Source: Erythrobacter donghaensis (GTDB lineage: Bacteria > Pseudomonadota > Alphaproteobacteria > Sphingomonadales > Sphingomonadaceae). From it: a stretch of DNA of 64,000 nucleotides. Every line of letters begins with the position of its first letter. Positions within the stretch are counted from its first letter, which is position 1. Location of the stretch: positions 62,001-126,000 of the forward strand of contig NZ_MUYG01000010.1 in the NCBI RefSeq assembly GCF_002155425.1. The letters run 5' to 3'. The translations under genes and the position numbers were made by a program. The notes under the pieces are model-generated. The model saw only the letters and a list, made by a program, of their open reading frames with translations. It was not told the origin of the DNA and searched no databases. This document shows positions 17,873 to 27,090 of this stretch, piece after piece.

Positions 17873-19435
17873 TTAGAGGCTGAAGCCGGGCGCAGCGACC
17901 GGATCGGCGCTGGCCGCGCGGTCATCCTTGCGGCGCTTCTTTTCGGCCCGGCGCGGCTGTTCCGGCTGGGTCGGGCTGATCGCGGCCGGGTCGGCCTGGC
18001 TCACCTTGGGGGCAGGGGCATCCTCGCCGCCCGCCGCGGTCGGGCCGGGACGTTCGGCGCCCGACACCCCGGCGTGGTTCTGATAGCCAAGCAGCTGCTG
18101 CAGTTCATTGGCCGAGGCATAGCCATCGGTCGGCAGCTTGATGTCCTTGGCGTCCACCGGCTTGACCAGATAGGGGGTGACGATGATCACCAGCTCGGTC
18201 TCGCCCTTGCGGAACTGACGGCTGCGGAACAGGTTACCGAGGATCGGCACGTCGCCAAGACCCGGCGCCTTTTCCAGCTGGTTCTGCGCGTTTGCGCTCA
18301 TCAGCCCGGCGATCATGAAGCTCTGGCCCGAACCCAGCTCGATGGTGGTTTCGGTGCGGCGGGTGGTGATCGCCGGAACCTGGAACCCGTTGAGCGTGAT
18401 CGCGCCCTGGGTCGACAGTTCGGAGACCTCCGGACGCACGCGCATTGAGATGCGGCCGTTCGAGAGCACGGTGGGGGTGTAGGCGAGGCTCACGCCGAAC
18501 TGGCGGAACTGCACCGTAACCTGGCCGAGACCCTGCGAAATCGGGATCGGGAATTCACCGCCCGCGAGGAAGGTCGCGGTTTCGCCCGAAAGCGCGGTGA
18601 GGTTCGGTTCGGTAATAGTGGTCACCAGGCCGAGGCGTTCCGACAGGTCGAGCGTGCCCGCCATGTCGATCCCGAACAGCTTGCCCAGACCGGCAAGCGT
18701 CGTTCCGGCGCTGGTGATGACCGAGGTGCCGTCGGCGCCTTCGGTGACGTTCACACCGACCGGGCCGCCCGGATTGTACTGCACCACCGCGCCGCGGCCG
18801 TTGCCGACACCGAACTGGAAGCCGTTGGTCGAATCCGCAGTCGTCAGGTTGGCACCGATCTCGCGAACGAGGCTGCGGCTGACTTCGGCGAACTTGACGT
18901 GCAGGTTGACCTGCAGCGGGGTCGCGGTCTTCAGGCGGCTGATGACATTGGCGTCATCGCCGAGGAAGGCCTGCACCAGACGCTCGGCCTCGGCTGCATC
19001 TTCCGGAGCGCCCACGGTGCCGGTCAGCAGCACGGTGTTGGTGCCCATGGTCGACACGCTCACCTTGGCATCGGGCATCGCCATCGCCAGCATCTGATCG
19101 ATGCTGCCGATGTTCGAGCCGACCCGGATGTTGGCCGAGAAGATCACGTCGCCGCGATCATTGCTGGCGTAGATGGTGGTCTCGCCGCCGGCCTTGCCGA
19201 AGACATAGAGCTGACGCTGCGACTTCACCTGGACATCGGCGACTTCTTCGTTGGCGACGAAGACATCGGCCATCGTGCCGGGCACCGTCACCAGCTCGCC
19301 CTTGCCGATCGACAGGATGATTTCCTGCGAAGGCTTGGCAACCGACTGGGCGGTGGCGGTGGCGGCCGGCATGGCGGCCGTCGGCACGGCGGCCATGGCG
19401 GCCAGCAGCAGCTTGATCTTGAACTTGGACGTCAT
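17873..19435 (-). CDS. cpaC: Tad pilus secretin CpaC
   Basis: The 520-residue protein begins with a signal peptide (MTSKFKIKLLLAAMAAVPTA). It then has an N-terminal pilus-assembly domain (SIGKGELVTVPGTMADVFVA), a BON-like region (NTVLLTGTVGAPEDAAEAER) and the secretin core with VTTITEPNLTALSGETATFL, GGEFPIPI and VPILGNLFRSRQF. It forms the outer-membrane channel for Flp pili. A start at 19507 is also possible, but 19435 places the signal peptide at the N-terminus and has a GAGGGGG site. The tail after residue about 460 is Pro/Ala-rich and basic. Confidence 0.93.
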   Translation of the reverse strand: MTSKFKIKLLLAAMAAVPTAAMPAATATAQSVAKPSQEIILSIGKGELVTVPGTMADVFVANEEVADVQVKSQRQLYVFGKAGGETTIYASNDRGDVIFSANIRVGSNIGSIDQMLAMAMPDAKVSVSTMGTNTVLLTGTVGAPEDAAEAERLVQAFLGDDANVISRLKTATPLQVNLHVKFAEVSRSLVREIGANLTTADSTNGFQFGVGNGRGAVVQYNPGGPVGVNVTEGADGTSVITSAGTTLAGLGKLFGIDMAGTLDLSERLGLVTTITEPNLTALSGETATFLAGGEFPIPISQGLGQVTVQFRQFGVSLAYTPTVLSNGRISMRVRPEVSELSTQGAITLNGFQVPAITTRRTETTIELGSGQSFMIAGLMSANAQNQLEKAPGLGDVPILGNLFRSRQFRKGETELVIIVTPYLVKPVDAKDIKLPTDGYASANELQQLLGYQNHAGVSGAERPGPTAAGGEDAPAPKVSQADPAAISPTQPEQPRRAEKKRRKDDRAASADPVAAPGFSL

Positions 19436-19521
19436 GGGTTGGCCCCCCTCGGGTTTGCCACGGATTGCCTGGATTGCAGGCGCACTTCGGGTGTTGGTCA
19501 CAGACATGGTCTTTCAGCCCC

Positions 19522-20637
19522 TCAGTTGATCACGGTCATGCCGGCGGCGGGCACGGTCTGCCCGGCGCGGCGCACGCCGCTCGACTGGCCGGAGAGCACG
19601 GCACCGGCATTGGCCTTGGCGCTCACCGGAGTGTCGGTGGTTTCCTTGCCGCGGGTCACCCGCACGCTCGGCCCGGTGTAGACCGGCGCTGCCGCACCGC
19701 CACCGCCGCTTGCACGGGGCGCGGACTGGGCCGCTGCCACCTGCGTTTCCTGCTGGCGGGTCTTGGGCGGCACCGTCGAGCGCTGGAAGCGCGACACGTC
19801 ACCGCCGGTGACAAAGGTCGTGCCCTTGTCGAGCGGGCGCGCCATGGCGGCCTTGAGCATCTTTTCTTCCTCTTCGGGCGTTGCGCCCGCCGGGATCTGG
19901 ATGTCGCCCGCAGCCACCGCCTTCTCAAGCTCCGACTGGCTGTCGGCGATCGAGCGCAGCACCAGGCTGATCGTGCCGATGGTCTGGGCCACGGCGATCT
20001 TCTCGGCGATCTTGGGCGTCACTTCGAGAGTCACCGTGCTGAACTGCTCGACCACGGTCTTGCCGTTCTCGTCGGTGGTCTTTTCGGTGGTCTGGTCGGT
20101 GGCGAGCACCCGCAGGTTGCGCAGCACGGTTTCAGCGGTCTTGAGCGTGCAATCGTCACACGCGCCCTCGACCTGCTGGGTCAGCACCACGTCCACACGG
20201 TCACCCGGGAAGACGAAGCCTGCCACGCCCGACTGGGCCGACACCGGCACAGTCACGGCCCGCATGCCCGGCCCGAGCGCAGCGGCAAGGAAGCCGCGGT
20301 CGCCCGGTGCCACCAGCGAGCCCTGCGTGACCGGCTCACCTGCGGTGATCGGGTAGCGCACGACGGTGCCGAGCAGCTTGTTCATGTCGGCCTCGCCGTC
20401 GATGAAGTACGCGTCCTGCACCAGCTCCTTGGGCCAGGGCTGGAAGCCCAGCGCATCGGCGGTGATGATGGTGCCCGCGGTCAGCGCGCGCTTGGCGACA
20501 AGCACGCGCGGCCCGGTGGGCACAGCGGCTTCTGCATCGGGGGCAGCGCCTCCGGCGAAGATGCTGCGAGCGGCAAAAGCGGTCCCGATCGCAATGATCA
20601 GCGCACCGAGCAGCAGAACCAGTTTCTTCCTATCCAT
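19522..20637 (-). CDS. cpaB: Tad pilus assembly protein CpaB/RcpC
   Basis: The 371-residue protein has one N-terminal membrane segment (LVLLLGALIIAIGTAFAARS) followed by a SAF domain (PRVLVAKRALTAGTIITADA) and an RcpC/CpaB domain with PGMRAVTVPVSAQSGVAGFV and FPGDRVDVVLTQ. It is periplasmic and works with the secretin. The C-terminal 100 residues are low-complexity. The start is preceded by GAGGGGG, and the gene lies 88 bases downstream of cpaA. Confidence 0.93.
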   Translation of the reverse strand: MDRKKLVLLLGALIIAIGTAFAARSIFAGGAAPDAEAAVPTGPRVLVAKRALTAGTIITADALGFQPWPKELVQDAYFIDGEADMNKLLGTVVRYPITAGEPVTQGSLVAPGDRGFLAAALGPGMRAVTVPVSAQSGVAGFVFPGDRVDVVLTQQVEGACDDCTLKTAETVLRNLRVLATDQTTEKTTDENGKTVVEQFSTVTLEVTPKIAEKIAVAQTIGTISLVLRSIADSQSELEKAVAAGDIQIPAGATPEEEEKMLKAAMARPLDKGTTFVTGGDVSRFQRSTVPPKTRQQETQVAAAQSAPRASGGGGAAAPVYTGPSVRVTRGKETTDTPVSAKANAGAVLSGQSSGVRRAGQTVPAAGMTVIN

Positions 20638-20725
20638 GGCTCAATAAGCCCCCTCGTAATCGCCCTTGGTTGGTTAGCGGGCAGGTATGGTTGCAGTTCG
20701 TAAGTCCTGACTGGTTAAAATCGGG

Positions 20726-21217
20726 TTATGCTGCCTGAACGGCGTTGAGCCCCTGCGGCAGATAATTGATTGCCAGCACCCACAGGCCGCCGAATGCGAT
20801 GGCGACTCCGTAGGGAATCTTGAGCTTGTCTTTCTGGCGGCGCATCACGTGCCAGGCCGCCATGACGATCGTCAGCGCCCCGCCGGCCAGCGCCATCACC
20901 AGCAGCAATTGCATGAAGTGCGCAGGGCTGACCCACAGCGCGAGCGCGGTCAGCAGCTTCACATCGCCGCCGCCCATCATGTTCAGCGCGAACAGACCGG
21001 CAAAGACCGCGAAGGCCGCCAGCGCCACGCCCAGCTGGATCGCCACGCCCGGCCACAGCGACAGGCCGCTCGCCCACCAGAAGGCGGGCGCGGCGAGCGC
21101 AATGGCGAGGTTGAGACGGTTGGCGATCGTGCGGCTGCGAATGTCGCTGAGCGCGGCAAACACCAGCGCAATTGCCAAGCCCGCCAGCAGACCGTAGGAA
21201 ATCAAACTCATCGACAT
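20726..21217 (-). CDS. cpaA: Prepilin peptidase CpaA (A24 family)
   Basis: This 163-residue polytopic membrane protein contains the GxGD aspartyl-protease motif in MMGGGDVKLLTALALW and a first catalytic Asp in ALSDIRSRTIANRLN. It cleaves and may methylate Flp-type prepilins. ATG 21217 was chosen; a further ATG follows two codons later, and an open frame extends to 21283 with no signal. It is the first gene of the Tad operon in this window. A flp pilin gene, usually next to it, is absent here; the divergent neighbour is a hydrolase. Confidence 0.9.
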   Translation of the reverse strand: MSMSLISYGLLAGLAIALVFAALSDIRSRTIANRLNLAIALAAPAFWWASGLSLWPGVAIQLGVALAAFAVFAGLFALNMMGGGDVKLLTALALWVSPAHFMQLLLVMALAGGALTIVMAAWHVMRRQKDKLKIPYGVAIAFGGLWVLAINYLPQGLNAVQAA

Positions 21218-21352
21218 CGTGCCCCGTGGAAGGCTCTGCACGATGCAGCGGCCGTCCTTGATTGGGACACACCTACAGAACATGACTTACCAAATAGTAA
21301 CCACACTCCAAGCCCGCCCCTCGGCACCAATACCGACCCGGATGGGAAAGCG

Positions 21353-22306
21353 ATGGTGATCGACCGCCGGGCGATCCCCGCCGACGCGCGCGAGAGCGTG
21401 TGGGCCGCAGCCGATGGTCATGCCATCCGCCGGATCGACTGGCCGGGCGGCACACCTCTGCGCGGGTCGATCCTGTTCCTGCCCGGGCGCGGGGACTTCT
21501 ACGAGAAATACCTCGAAACGCTGGAAGAATGGCACCGCGCCGGCTGGCGGGTGACGGCGGCTGACTGGCGCGGGCAGGCGGGCTCGGGGCGGCTCGGGAA
21601 CGACGCGGTCACCGGGCATATCGAGGATTTCGCGATCTGGATCGACGATCTGACCGCGCTGTGGTCGGCCTGGGTGGAGACGACTCCGGGGCCGCATGTG
21701 CTGGCAGCCCATTCGATGGGCGGACATCTGGTGCTGCGCGCGCTCGCCGAGGGCCGCATCACACCCGATGCGGTGGTGTTGAGCGCGCCGATGACCGGCA
21801 TCGCCGGCCCGCCGCTGCCACTCGGCCTGCTGCACAAGGTCGCGCAGACCATGTGCCGGATCGGCGATCCGATGCGGCAGGCGTGGAAGTGGAGCGAGAA
21901 GCCGGGCGAGTTGCCCACGGGCCGCGCAACGCTGCTCACCCACGATCCCGATCGCTATGCCGACGAACAATGGTGGCGCGATCATCGCCCCGAGCTCGTC
22001 ATGGGCCCGGCGAGCTGGCGCTGGGTCGAACAGGCCTATGCCTCGTGGATCGGGCTGGAACGCCCCGGCGCGCTCGAGGCGGTTGAGGTGCCTGTGCTGA
22101 TCGTCTCGACCGTGGCGGACAAGCTGGTGAGCCACCCGGCCAACCTGCGCGCCGCCGCCCGCCTGCCGAGGGCTGAGATCATGGCGCTGGGCGAAGAGGC
22201 TGCGCACGAAGTGCTGCGCGAGGCGGACGCTGTCCGTAATCCGATCATGGCGCGGATCGAGGCCTTCCTCGCCCAAGTCGCGCCGCCAGTTTCGCAGGAC
22301 GCATGA
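21353..22306 (+). CDS. Alpha/beta hydrolase, lysophospholipase-like
   Basis: The 317-residue protein has the nucleophile elbow AAHSMGGH near residue 120, an early oxyanion region ILFLPGRGDFYEKY, and candidate acid and His residues in VSTVADKLVSH and EAAHEVLREAD. The arrangement matches the lysophospholipase/monoglyceride lipase (PldB-like) group, so it probably hydrolyses a lipid ester in the cytoplasm. ATG 21353 has GGGAAAG before it; the frame is open far upstream but there it overlaps cpaA in antisense. The gene overlaps the following oxidase gene by four bases (ATGA). Confidence 0.85.
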   Translation: MVIDRRAIPADARESVWAAADGHAIRRIDWPGGTPLRGSILFLPGRGDFYEKYLETLEEWHRAGWRVTAADWRGQAGSGRLGNDAVTGHIEDFAIWIDDLTALWSAWVETTPGPHVLAAHSMGGHLVLRALAEGRITPDAVVLSAPMTGIAGPPLPLGLLHKVAQTMCRIGDPMRQAWKWSEKPGELPTGRATLLTHDPDRYADEQWWRDHRPELVMGPASWRWVEQAYASWIGLERPGALEAVEVPVLIVSTVADKLVSHPANLRAAARLPRAEIMALGEEAAHEVLREADAVRNPIMARIEAFLAQVAPPVSQDA

Positions 22307-23433
22307 TCCACGATATCGCCATCATCGGGGCCGGCATGGCCGGGGCGAGCCTTGCCGCCGAGCTAGCGCCCCACGCCCGCGTGCTGCTGCTGGAGGCAGA
22401 GGACGCGCCGGGCTATCACGCCACCGGGCGCTCGGCGGCGTTCTGGGAGGAATGCTACGGCGGCCCCGGCGTGGTGCCGCTGACGCGCGCTTCGGGCGCC
22501 TATCTTGATGAACACGGCTTTCTCACCCATCGCGGCGCGCTTTATGTCGGGCGGAGCGAGGATGTGGCGGCGATGGCGGCGTTCCGGGCCAGTTACGAAG
22601 GCACCGGGGTGGCGATCACCCCGCTCGAAGGGGCGGCGCTGGCGGCGATGGTGCCGCAGATTCGCCCCGAGTGGAGCCATGGGCTGCATCAGCCCGCCTC
22701 GGCCGATATCGACGTGGCGGGGCTGCATCAGCATTACCTCGTCCTCGCGCGCCGCCACGGGGCCGAGACCGTGTGCCGTGCGCGAATCACCGGGCTCGAC
22801 TGGGCGGACGGCGTTTGGACCATCACCTCCGAGCGCGGCGAGACATGGCGCGCGGCCACCATCATCAATGCCGCCGGGGCCTGGGCAGATGCCATCGCGG
22901 CGCTGGCCGGGGTGCCTGCCATCGGGATTGCGCCGCTGCGCCGCACGGTCGCGGTGCTGCGGGTCGATCCGCCCGCACCCGCCGATCTGCCGCTGGTGAT
23001 CGACATCAACGGCGGCTTCTATTTCAAGCCCGATGGCGGGCGGCTCTGGCTCAGCCCGCACGACGAAATCCCCTCCGCCCCCTGCGACGCGGCGCCCGAA
23101 GAGCTGGACGTCGCCGTCGCCATCGACCGCTTTCAGCAGGTGACGGACTGGCGGATCGCGGCGGTCGAGCGGCGCTGGGCGGGCCTCAGAAGCTTCGCAC
23201 CGGACCGGCTGCCGGTCTATGGCTACGACCCCGAGGCCGCTGGTTTCTTCTGGTTCGCCGGGCAGGGCGGCTTCGGCATCCAGACCGCGCCTGCCGCCGC
23301 ACGGCTCGCCTCGCAGCTGCTGCTGGGAACCGGGCCCGACGCGATGACCGCCCCGATCGACGCCTCCGCCTATGCGCCTGAGCGATTTCAGCGGGCATTT
23401 GCGCAACAATCGGTCTGGAAAAGCGCCCGCTGA
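22303..23433 (+). CDS. FAD-dependent amino-acid/glycine oxidase-like protein
   Basis: The 376-residue DAO-family protein begins IHDIAIIGAGMAGASLAAEL, the dinucleotide-binding motif, then LLLEAEDAPGYHATGRSAAF, which resembles the DadA/glycine oxidase group. It has a central INAAGAWADAIA and a C-terminal WFAGQGGFGIQTAPAAARLA that completes the FAD site. It would oxidise an amine or hydroxy acid; the substrate is unknown. It is coupled to the upstream hydrolase through ATGA. No membrane anchor is visible. Confidence 0.88.
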   Translation: MIHDIAIIGAGMAGASLAAELAPHARVLLLEAEDAPGYHATGRSAAFWEECYGGPGVVPLTRASGAYLDEHGFLTHRGALYVGRSEDVAAMAAFRASYEGTGVAITPLEGAALAAMVPQIRPEWSHGLHQPASADIDVAGLHQHYLVLARRHGAETVCRARITGLDWADGVWTITSERGETWRAATIINAAGAWADAIAALAGVPAIGIAPLRRTVAVLRVDPPAPADLPLVIDINGGFYFKPDGGRLWLSPHDEIPSAPCDAAPEELDVAVAIDRFQQVTDWRIAAVERRWAGLRSFAPDRLPVYGYDPEAAGFFWFAGQGGFGIQTAPAAARLASQLLLGTGPDAMTAPIDASAYAPERFQRAFAQQSVWKSAR

Positions 23434-23477
23434 TCTGCCATCCCTGCGATGGGATTAACCAGAAGAGAGGGGCCGCA

Positions 23478-23654
23478 ATGGCGCACAAGTTTGAAATCTA
23501 CAAGGACAACGCCGGCGAGTTCCGGGTGCGGTTCAAGTACAATTCCGAAGTGATGTTCTCGACCCAGGGCTATTCGAGCAAGGCGAGTGCGCAGAACGCC
23601 ATCGATTCGATCAAGAAGAACGGCCCCGGCGCGGAAGTCGAAGATAATTCCTGA
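23478..23654 (+). CDS. YegP/DUF1508 family small protein
   Basis: This 58-residue protein starts at ATG 23478 with GAAGAGAGG before it. It has the DUF1508 pattern: MAHKFEIYKDNAGEFRVRFK, then SEVMFSTQGYSSKASAQNAI and SIKKNGPGAE. The fold is a small beta-alpha unit found alone or in tandem in bacteria; the function is not established. It is one unit only. A long inverted repeat begins 12 bases after its stop. Confidence 0.85.
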   Translation: MAHKFEIYKDNAGEFRVRFKYNSEVMFSTQGYSSKASAQNAIDSIKKNGPGAEVEDNS

Positions 23655-23666
23655 TTGATCCGCACC

Positions 23667-23770
23667 TCGTCATTGCGAGGAACCGGAGGCGACGAAGCAA
23701 TCCATCATCTGGGCCACCCACTCGCGGAGCGGTTCGTCCATGGATTGCTTCGCTTCGCTCGCAATGACGA
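23667..23770. repeat. Dispersed-type inverted repeat with TCGTCATTGCGAG ends
   Basis: The ends TCGTCATTGCGAG (23667-23679) and CTCGCAATGACGA (23758-23770) are perfect inverted repeats. Inner arms (GAAGCAATCCAT near 23695, ATGGATTGCTTC near 23740) extend the hairpin. Elements of this form are common between alphaproteobacterial genes. No gene lies inside. Confidence 0.8.
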
Positions 23771-23792
23771 AACTTCGGGCCGCTGATCCAAA

Positions 23793-24230
23793 TCAACCCC
23801 GCGCTTTCTCCGCCTCCGCACTGGCCAGCGCGTCGACCCGTTCGTTTTCGGGGTGACCATTATGGCCCTTGACCCAGTGCCAGGTGATCTGGTGCGGGCG
23901 CGCGGCCTCGATCAGGTCGTGCCACAGATCGGCATTGCGCACCGGCTTCTTGCTGGCATTGAGCCAGCCGTTCTTCTGCCAGCCGTGAATCCACTTCTGC
24001 ATCCCGTCGAGCACATATTTGCTGTCGGAATAGAGATCGACCTTGCACGGCTCGATCAGCGCACTGAGGCCGCGGATTGCTGCGGTCATCTCCATGCGGT
24101 TGTTGGTTGTGTCGGCCTCGTTGCCCGACAGTTCCTTTTCGTGCGGGCCCATGCGCAGCAGCGCGCCCCAGCCGCCGGGGCCGGGATTGCCCTTGCACGC
24201 GCCGTCGGTGAAGATCTGAACCTGTTTCAT
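23793..24230 (-). CDS. rnhA: Ribonuclease HI
   Basis: The 145-residue enzyme has all four catalytic acids: the Asp of [14 protein letters not shown], the Glu of [10 protein letters not shown], the Asp of [10 protein letters not shown] and the Asp of ENERVDALA. It cleaves RNA in RNA-DNA hybrids. ATG 24230 ([10 protein letters not shown]) fits the family's usual length and start. It is the third gene of the ispH-thrB-rnhA series, 26 bases after thrB, a grouping known in alphaproteobacteria. Confidence 0.95.
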   Translation of the reverse strand: MKQVQIFTDGACKGNPGPGGWGALLRMGPHEKELSGNEADTTNNRMEMTAAIRGLSALIEPCKVDLYSDSKYVLDGMQKWIHGWQKNGWLNASKKPVRNADLWHDLIEAARPHQITWHWVKGHNGHPENERVDALASAEAEKARG

Positions 24231-24256
24231 CGCCGTCAACCTTGGCCGCGCTTGGC

Positions 24257-25228
24257 TCAGCCTGCAAGCAGAGCGGAGCCGGTTTCGTCGTAGAACTGCC
24301 ACCGCCGCGCGAATTGCATCGGGTCCTTGCGGGTGACGAGCGCATCGTCGGGCGTGTCGAGCCAGTCTTCGGCGCGGCTCGCGACGAAGCGCAGGCACGC
24401 GCCCTTGGCGACTTCGGGGAAGAGCGCGCGCTCGGCCGGCTCCAGCGGGCGCACGCTTTCATAGCCTGCGATCAGCGCACTGCCGATGGCGGGGTCATGC
24501 ACGCCCGCCGCATCGAAGCTCCACGCCGCATGGGTCACTGCCAGATCGAGCACCATCGGCCCGGTGCAGGCGAAGTAGAAGTCGATCAGCCCGGTCACCC
24601 GGTCGCCCAGCATCAGCACATTGTCGGGGAAGAGGTCGGTGTGCGTCTGCGAGCGCGGCAGCGCGGCGAGATCAAGCGCGGCGGCGGCCTCGGCCTCGGC
24701 GAGCAGCGCGGGGAGGGCGGGGTCGATCGTCGCCAGCGCCTCGGCCCCGCAAGCGCGCAGGATCGCGGCGCTGGCGGCGAAATCCATCGCATTGGCGCGG
24801 GTGCGCGGGAAATCCTGCGCGGCCAAGTGCAACCGCGCGAGCACCTCGCCGACGCTGTGGGCCTGTTCCGGCGTGGGCCGGGTGGGCGAAACGCCGGGCA
24901 GAAACTCGATCAGCGCCGCCGCCTTGCCCTCGACCATTCGCCACGATCCGCCTGTCCGGTCGTGCATCGTGCGCGGCACCGGGCAGCCCTTGGCGGCGAG
25001 GTGATCCAGCAGTTCCAGAAAATAGGGCAGATCGGCATAGTCGATCCGCCGTTCGTAGAGCGTCAGGATGAAGCGCGTTCCCGATCCTGCCGTCCCGGTG
25101 GTCTCGACCAGCCAGTTGGAATTGGACACGCCCTCGGCGATCCCCTTGGCCGAAACCAGCGCGCCGACATCGTAATGCGCGATCAGCCGGGCGAGATCCT
25201 CTGCCCCGAGATGGGTATAGACCGCCAT
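24257..25228 (-). CDS. thrB: Homoserine kinase, ThrB type II
   Basis: The 323-residue protein belongs to the aminoglycoside-phosphotransferase-like ThrB group. The N-terminus [20 protein letters not shown] and the G-loop SNSNWLVET are typical, and the kinase centre reads [15 protein letters not shown] and then [12 protein letters not shown]. It phosphorylates homoserine in threonine synthesis. It lies between ispH (18 bases) and rnhA (26 bases) in one transcription unit. Confidence 0.93.
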   Translation of the reverse strand: MAVYTHLGAEDLARLIAHYDVGALVSAKGIAEGVSNSNWLVETTGTAGSGTRFILTLYERRIDYADLPYFLELLDHLAAKGCPVPRTMHDRTGGSWRMVEGKAAALIEFLPGVSPTRPTPEQAHSVGEVLARLHLAAQDFPRTRANAMDFAASAAILRACGAEALATIDPALPALLAEAEAAAALDLAALPRSQTHTDLFPDNVLMLGDRVTGLIDFYFACTGPMVLDLAVTHAAWSFDAAGVHDPAIGSALIAGYESVRPLEPAERALFPEVAKGACLRFVASRAEDWLDTPDDALVTRKDPMQFARRWQFYDETGSALLAG

Positions 25229-25246
25229 GCGCCCCGCCCGAAAAGC

Positions 25247-26224
25247 CTATTCGGTCAGCTGGCGGGGCAGCTTGAACACCATCTTCTCGACGGTGGCGGT
25301 GATTTCCTTTTCCTGGATCGTGCGGCGCGTCGCCAGCGCGGCGACCACTTCGCGCACCAGTATCTCGGGTGCGGAGGCCCCCGCGGTCAGCCCCAGCGTT
25401 TCCACGCCTTCCAGCCATGCAAAGTCGATTTCCGAAGCGCGCTGAATCAGCTTGGCAGGAGTGCCGAGCCGTTCCGACACTTCGACCAGCCGCAGCGAAT
25501 TGGACGAATTGGGCGCGCCGATCACCAACACCAGATCGCAGTCATGCGCCAGTTCCTTGACCGCCGCCTGCCGGTTCGAGGTGGCATAGCAGATGTCTTC
25601 GGCGCGCGGGCCCGAGATGTTGGGATAGCGCCATTCGAGCGCCTGAATCACCTCGCGTGTGTCGTCCACCGACAGCGTGGTCTGGGTGAGGTAGGCGAGC
25701 TCCTCGTCGGAATCGAAGGGCAGCTTGTCGACATCCTCGATCGTCTCGACCAGCGTCATCTGGCCCGGTTCGACCTGACCCATCGTGCCGATCACCTCGG
25801 GGTGGCCCTCGTGGCCGATGAAGATGATGTGGCGGCCTTTTTCGATCTGGCGTTCGGCCTGACGGTGGATCTTGCTCACCAGCGGGCAGGTGGCATCGAC
25901 ATAGAGCAGCTGGCGGCGCTTCGCCTCAGCCGGGACCGCCTTCGGCACCCCGTGGGCGCTGAACACCACCGGCGCATCGTCGGGCACCTCGTCCAGTTCC
26001 TTGACGAAGATCGCGCCCTTGGCCTTCAGCTGCTCGACCACATATTTGTTGTGGACGATCTCGTGCCGCACAAAGACCGGCGCGCCGTAGCGTTCGAGCG
26101 CCTTCTCGACGATTTCGATTGCGCGGTCGACACCGGCGCAGAAGCCGCGCGGGGCGGCAATCAACAGGTTGAGCTGCGGGCGCTCGGCGGTCGCGGCGGC
26201 GGAGGCGGGAAAGGGCGCGTTCAT
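25247..26224 (-). CDS. ispH: 4-hydroxy-3-methylbut-2-enyl diphosphate reductase
   Basis: The 325-residue protein has the three conserved Cys that bind its Fe-S cluster: [19 protein letters not shown] and [21 protein letters not shown] and the substrate motif [10 protein letters not shown] are also present. It makes IPP and DMAPP in the last step of the MEP pathway. The start lies just after GGGGGAGAG, and that ribosome site overlaps a hairpin at 26233-26263. It heads the ispH-thrB-rnhA operon. Confidence 0.96.
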   Translation of the reverse strand: MNAPFPASAAATAERPQLNLLIAAPRGFCAGVDRAIEIVEKALERYGAPVFVRHEIVHNKYVVEQLKAKGAIFVKELDEVPDDAPVVFSAHGVPKAVPAEAKRRQLLYVDATCPLVSKIHRQAERQIEKGRHIIFIGHEGHPEVIGTMGQVEPGQMTLVETIEDVDKLPFDSDEELAYLTQTTLSVDDTREVIQALEWRYPNISGPRAEDICYATSNRQAAVKELAHDCDLVLVIGAPNSSNSLRLVEVSERLGTPAKLIQRASEIDFAWLEGVETLGLTAGASAPEILVREVVAALATRRTIQEKEITATVEKMVFKLPRQLTE

Positions 26225-26232
26225 GTCTCTCC

Positions 26233-26263
26233 CCCTAGCGCTTTGTGCGCGTCCTCGCTAGGG
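26233..26263 (-). promoter_or_regulatory. Hairpin abutting the ispH ribosome site
   Basis: CCCTAGCG (26233-26240) and CGCTAGGG (26256-26263) are perfect 8-base arms separated by 15 bases. On the minus strand the 3' arm runs into the GGGGAGAG ribosome site of ispH. This could limit translation, but could also be chance. Confidence 0.35.
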
Positions 26264-26297
26264 CGCACGGGATCGGAATATGCAAGGACGGCTTTTG

Positions 26298-26948
26298 ATG
26301 ATGCTTCGCGCGCGCGGCTTGGTGGCTCTGGGACTGGTGGCGAGCCTTGCGGCCTGTTCGAACGAGGGCGAGCTGGTGATCGACCAGGGCGTCGGCATTG
26401 CCAGCGTACTGACGCTGTGCCCCTCGGTCGGGATTCCCGACTATACGGGCGATATCACCACCTTCCGCCCCGGCGGGGATACCACCGTCGCCAGCCTCGA
26501 TGTGAGCGCGGCGATGACCGATCTGCGCTCGACCTGCAATGACAGCACCGACAAGATCTATTCCGAGGCGACCTTCACCATCAACGCCCGCCGCAGCGAC
26601 ACGCGCGGCGCGCGCACGGTCGAGCTGCCCTATTTCGTGACCGTGCTGCGCGGCGGCAATGCCGTGGTCAGCAAGCGCGTGGGCATGGTGACGATCGCCT
26701 TTGCCGACGGGCAGGACCGCGCGGTCGCCAGCGGCAAGGCAGCGAGCTACGTCAACCGCGCCGACGCCGCGCTGCCCGAGGATATCCGCCAGAAGATCAC
26801 CAAGCGACGACGCGCGGGCGATGCCGAAGCGGCGCTCGATCCGCTGGCCGATCCCGAGGTCAAGGCCGCCGTCGCCCGCACCCGGTTCGAAATGCTGGTC
26901 GGCTTCCAGCTGACCGAGGACCAGCTGAAGTATAATGTGACGAGATAG
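26298..26948 (+). CDS. Putative lipoprotein of unknown function
   Basis: The 216-residue product has a short signal (MMLRARGLVALGLVASLAAC) ending in a lipobox, so it should be lipidated at the Cys. The mature part has two more Cys (LTLCPSV and LRSTCND) and a beta-rich middle (ELPYFVTVLRGGNAVVSKR). It ends in a region with RTRFEMLVGFQLTEDQLKYN. I chose ATG 26298 because AAGGA lies nine bases before it; an ATG at 26280 is the alternative. The family is not recognised. It diverges from ispH. Confidence 0.75.
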   Translation: MMLRARGLVALGLVASLAACSNEGELVIDQGVGIASVLTLCPSVGIPDYTGDITTFRPGGDTTVASLDVSAAMTDLRSTCNDSTDKIYSEATFTINARRSDTRGARTVELPYFVTVLRGGNAVVSKRVGMVTIAFADGQDRAVASGKAASYVNRADAALPEDIRQKITKRRRAGDAEAALDPLADPEVKAAVARTRFEMLVGFQLTEDQLKYNVTR

Positions 26949-26952
26949 TTTG

Positions 26953-27049
26953 TGCGGGCGCATCCGCGCCCGCATCCTCGGCGCGTTTCCGGCGCTGCGC
27001 GCAAGAGCACCTGCGGGCGCGCGGTCGCGCTTGCGACGCCGTCGGCGTC
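26953..27049. repeat. Structured dispersed repeat, copy A
   Basis: The element has a hairpin TGCGGGCGC-ATCC-GCGCCCGCA (26953-26974), a spacer, a 25-base core at 27011-27035 shared exactly with 44578-44602, and a second hairpin GACGCC-GTC-GGCGTC (27035-27049). Copy B downstream of tamB has the same order and the same ATCC loop. Confidence 0.7.
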
Positions 27050-27090
27050 GTGCCAGCGCCATTCGTGAGGTGGGGCAGTCGTCTTCCTCC

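Noticed and set aside
24242..26542. 766-codon open frame opposite rnhA, thrB and ispH
   Set aside because: It covers three catalytically complete genes in antisense and has no domain features.
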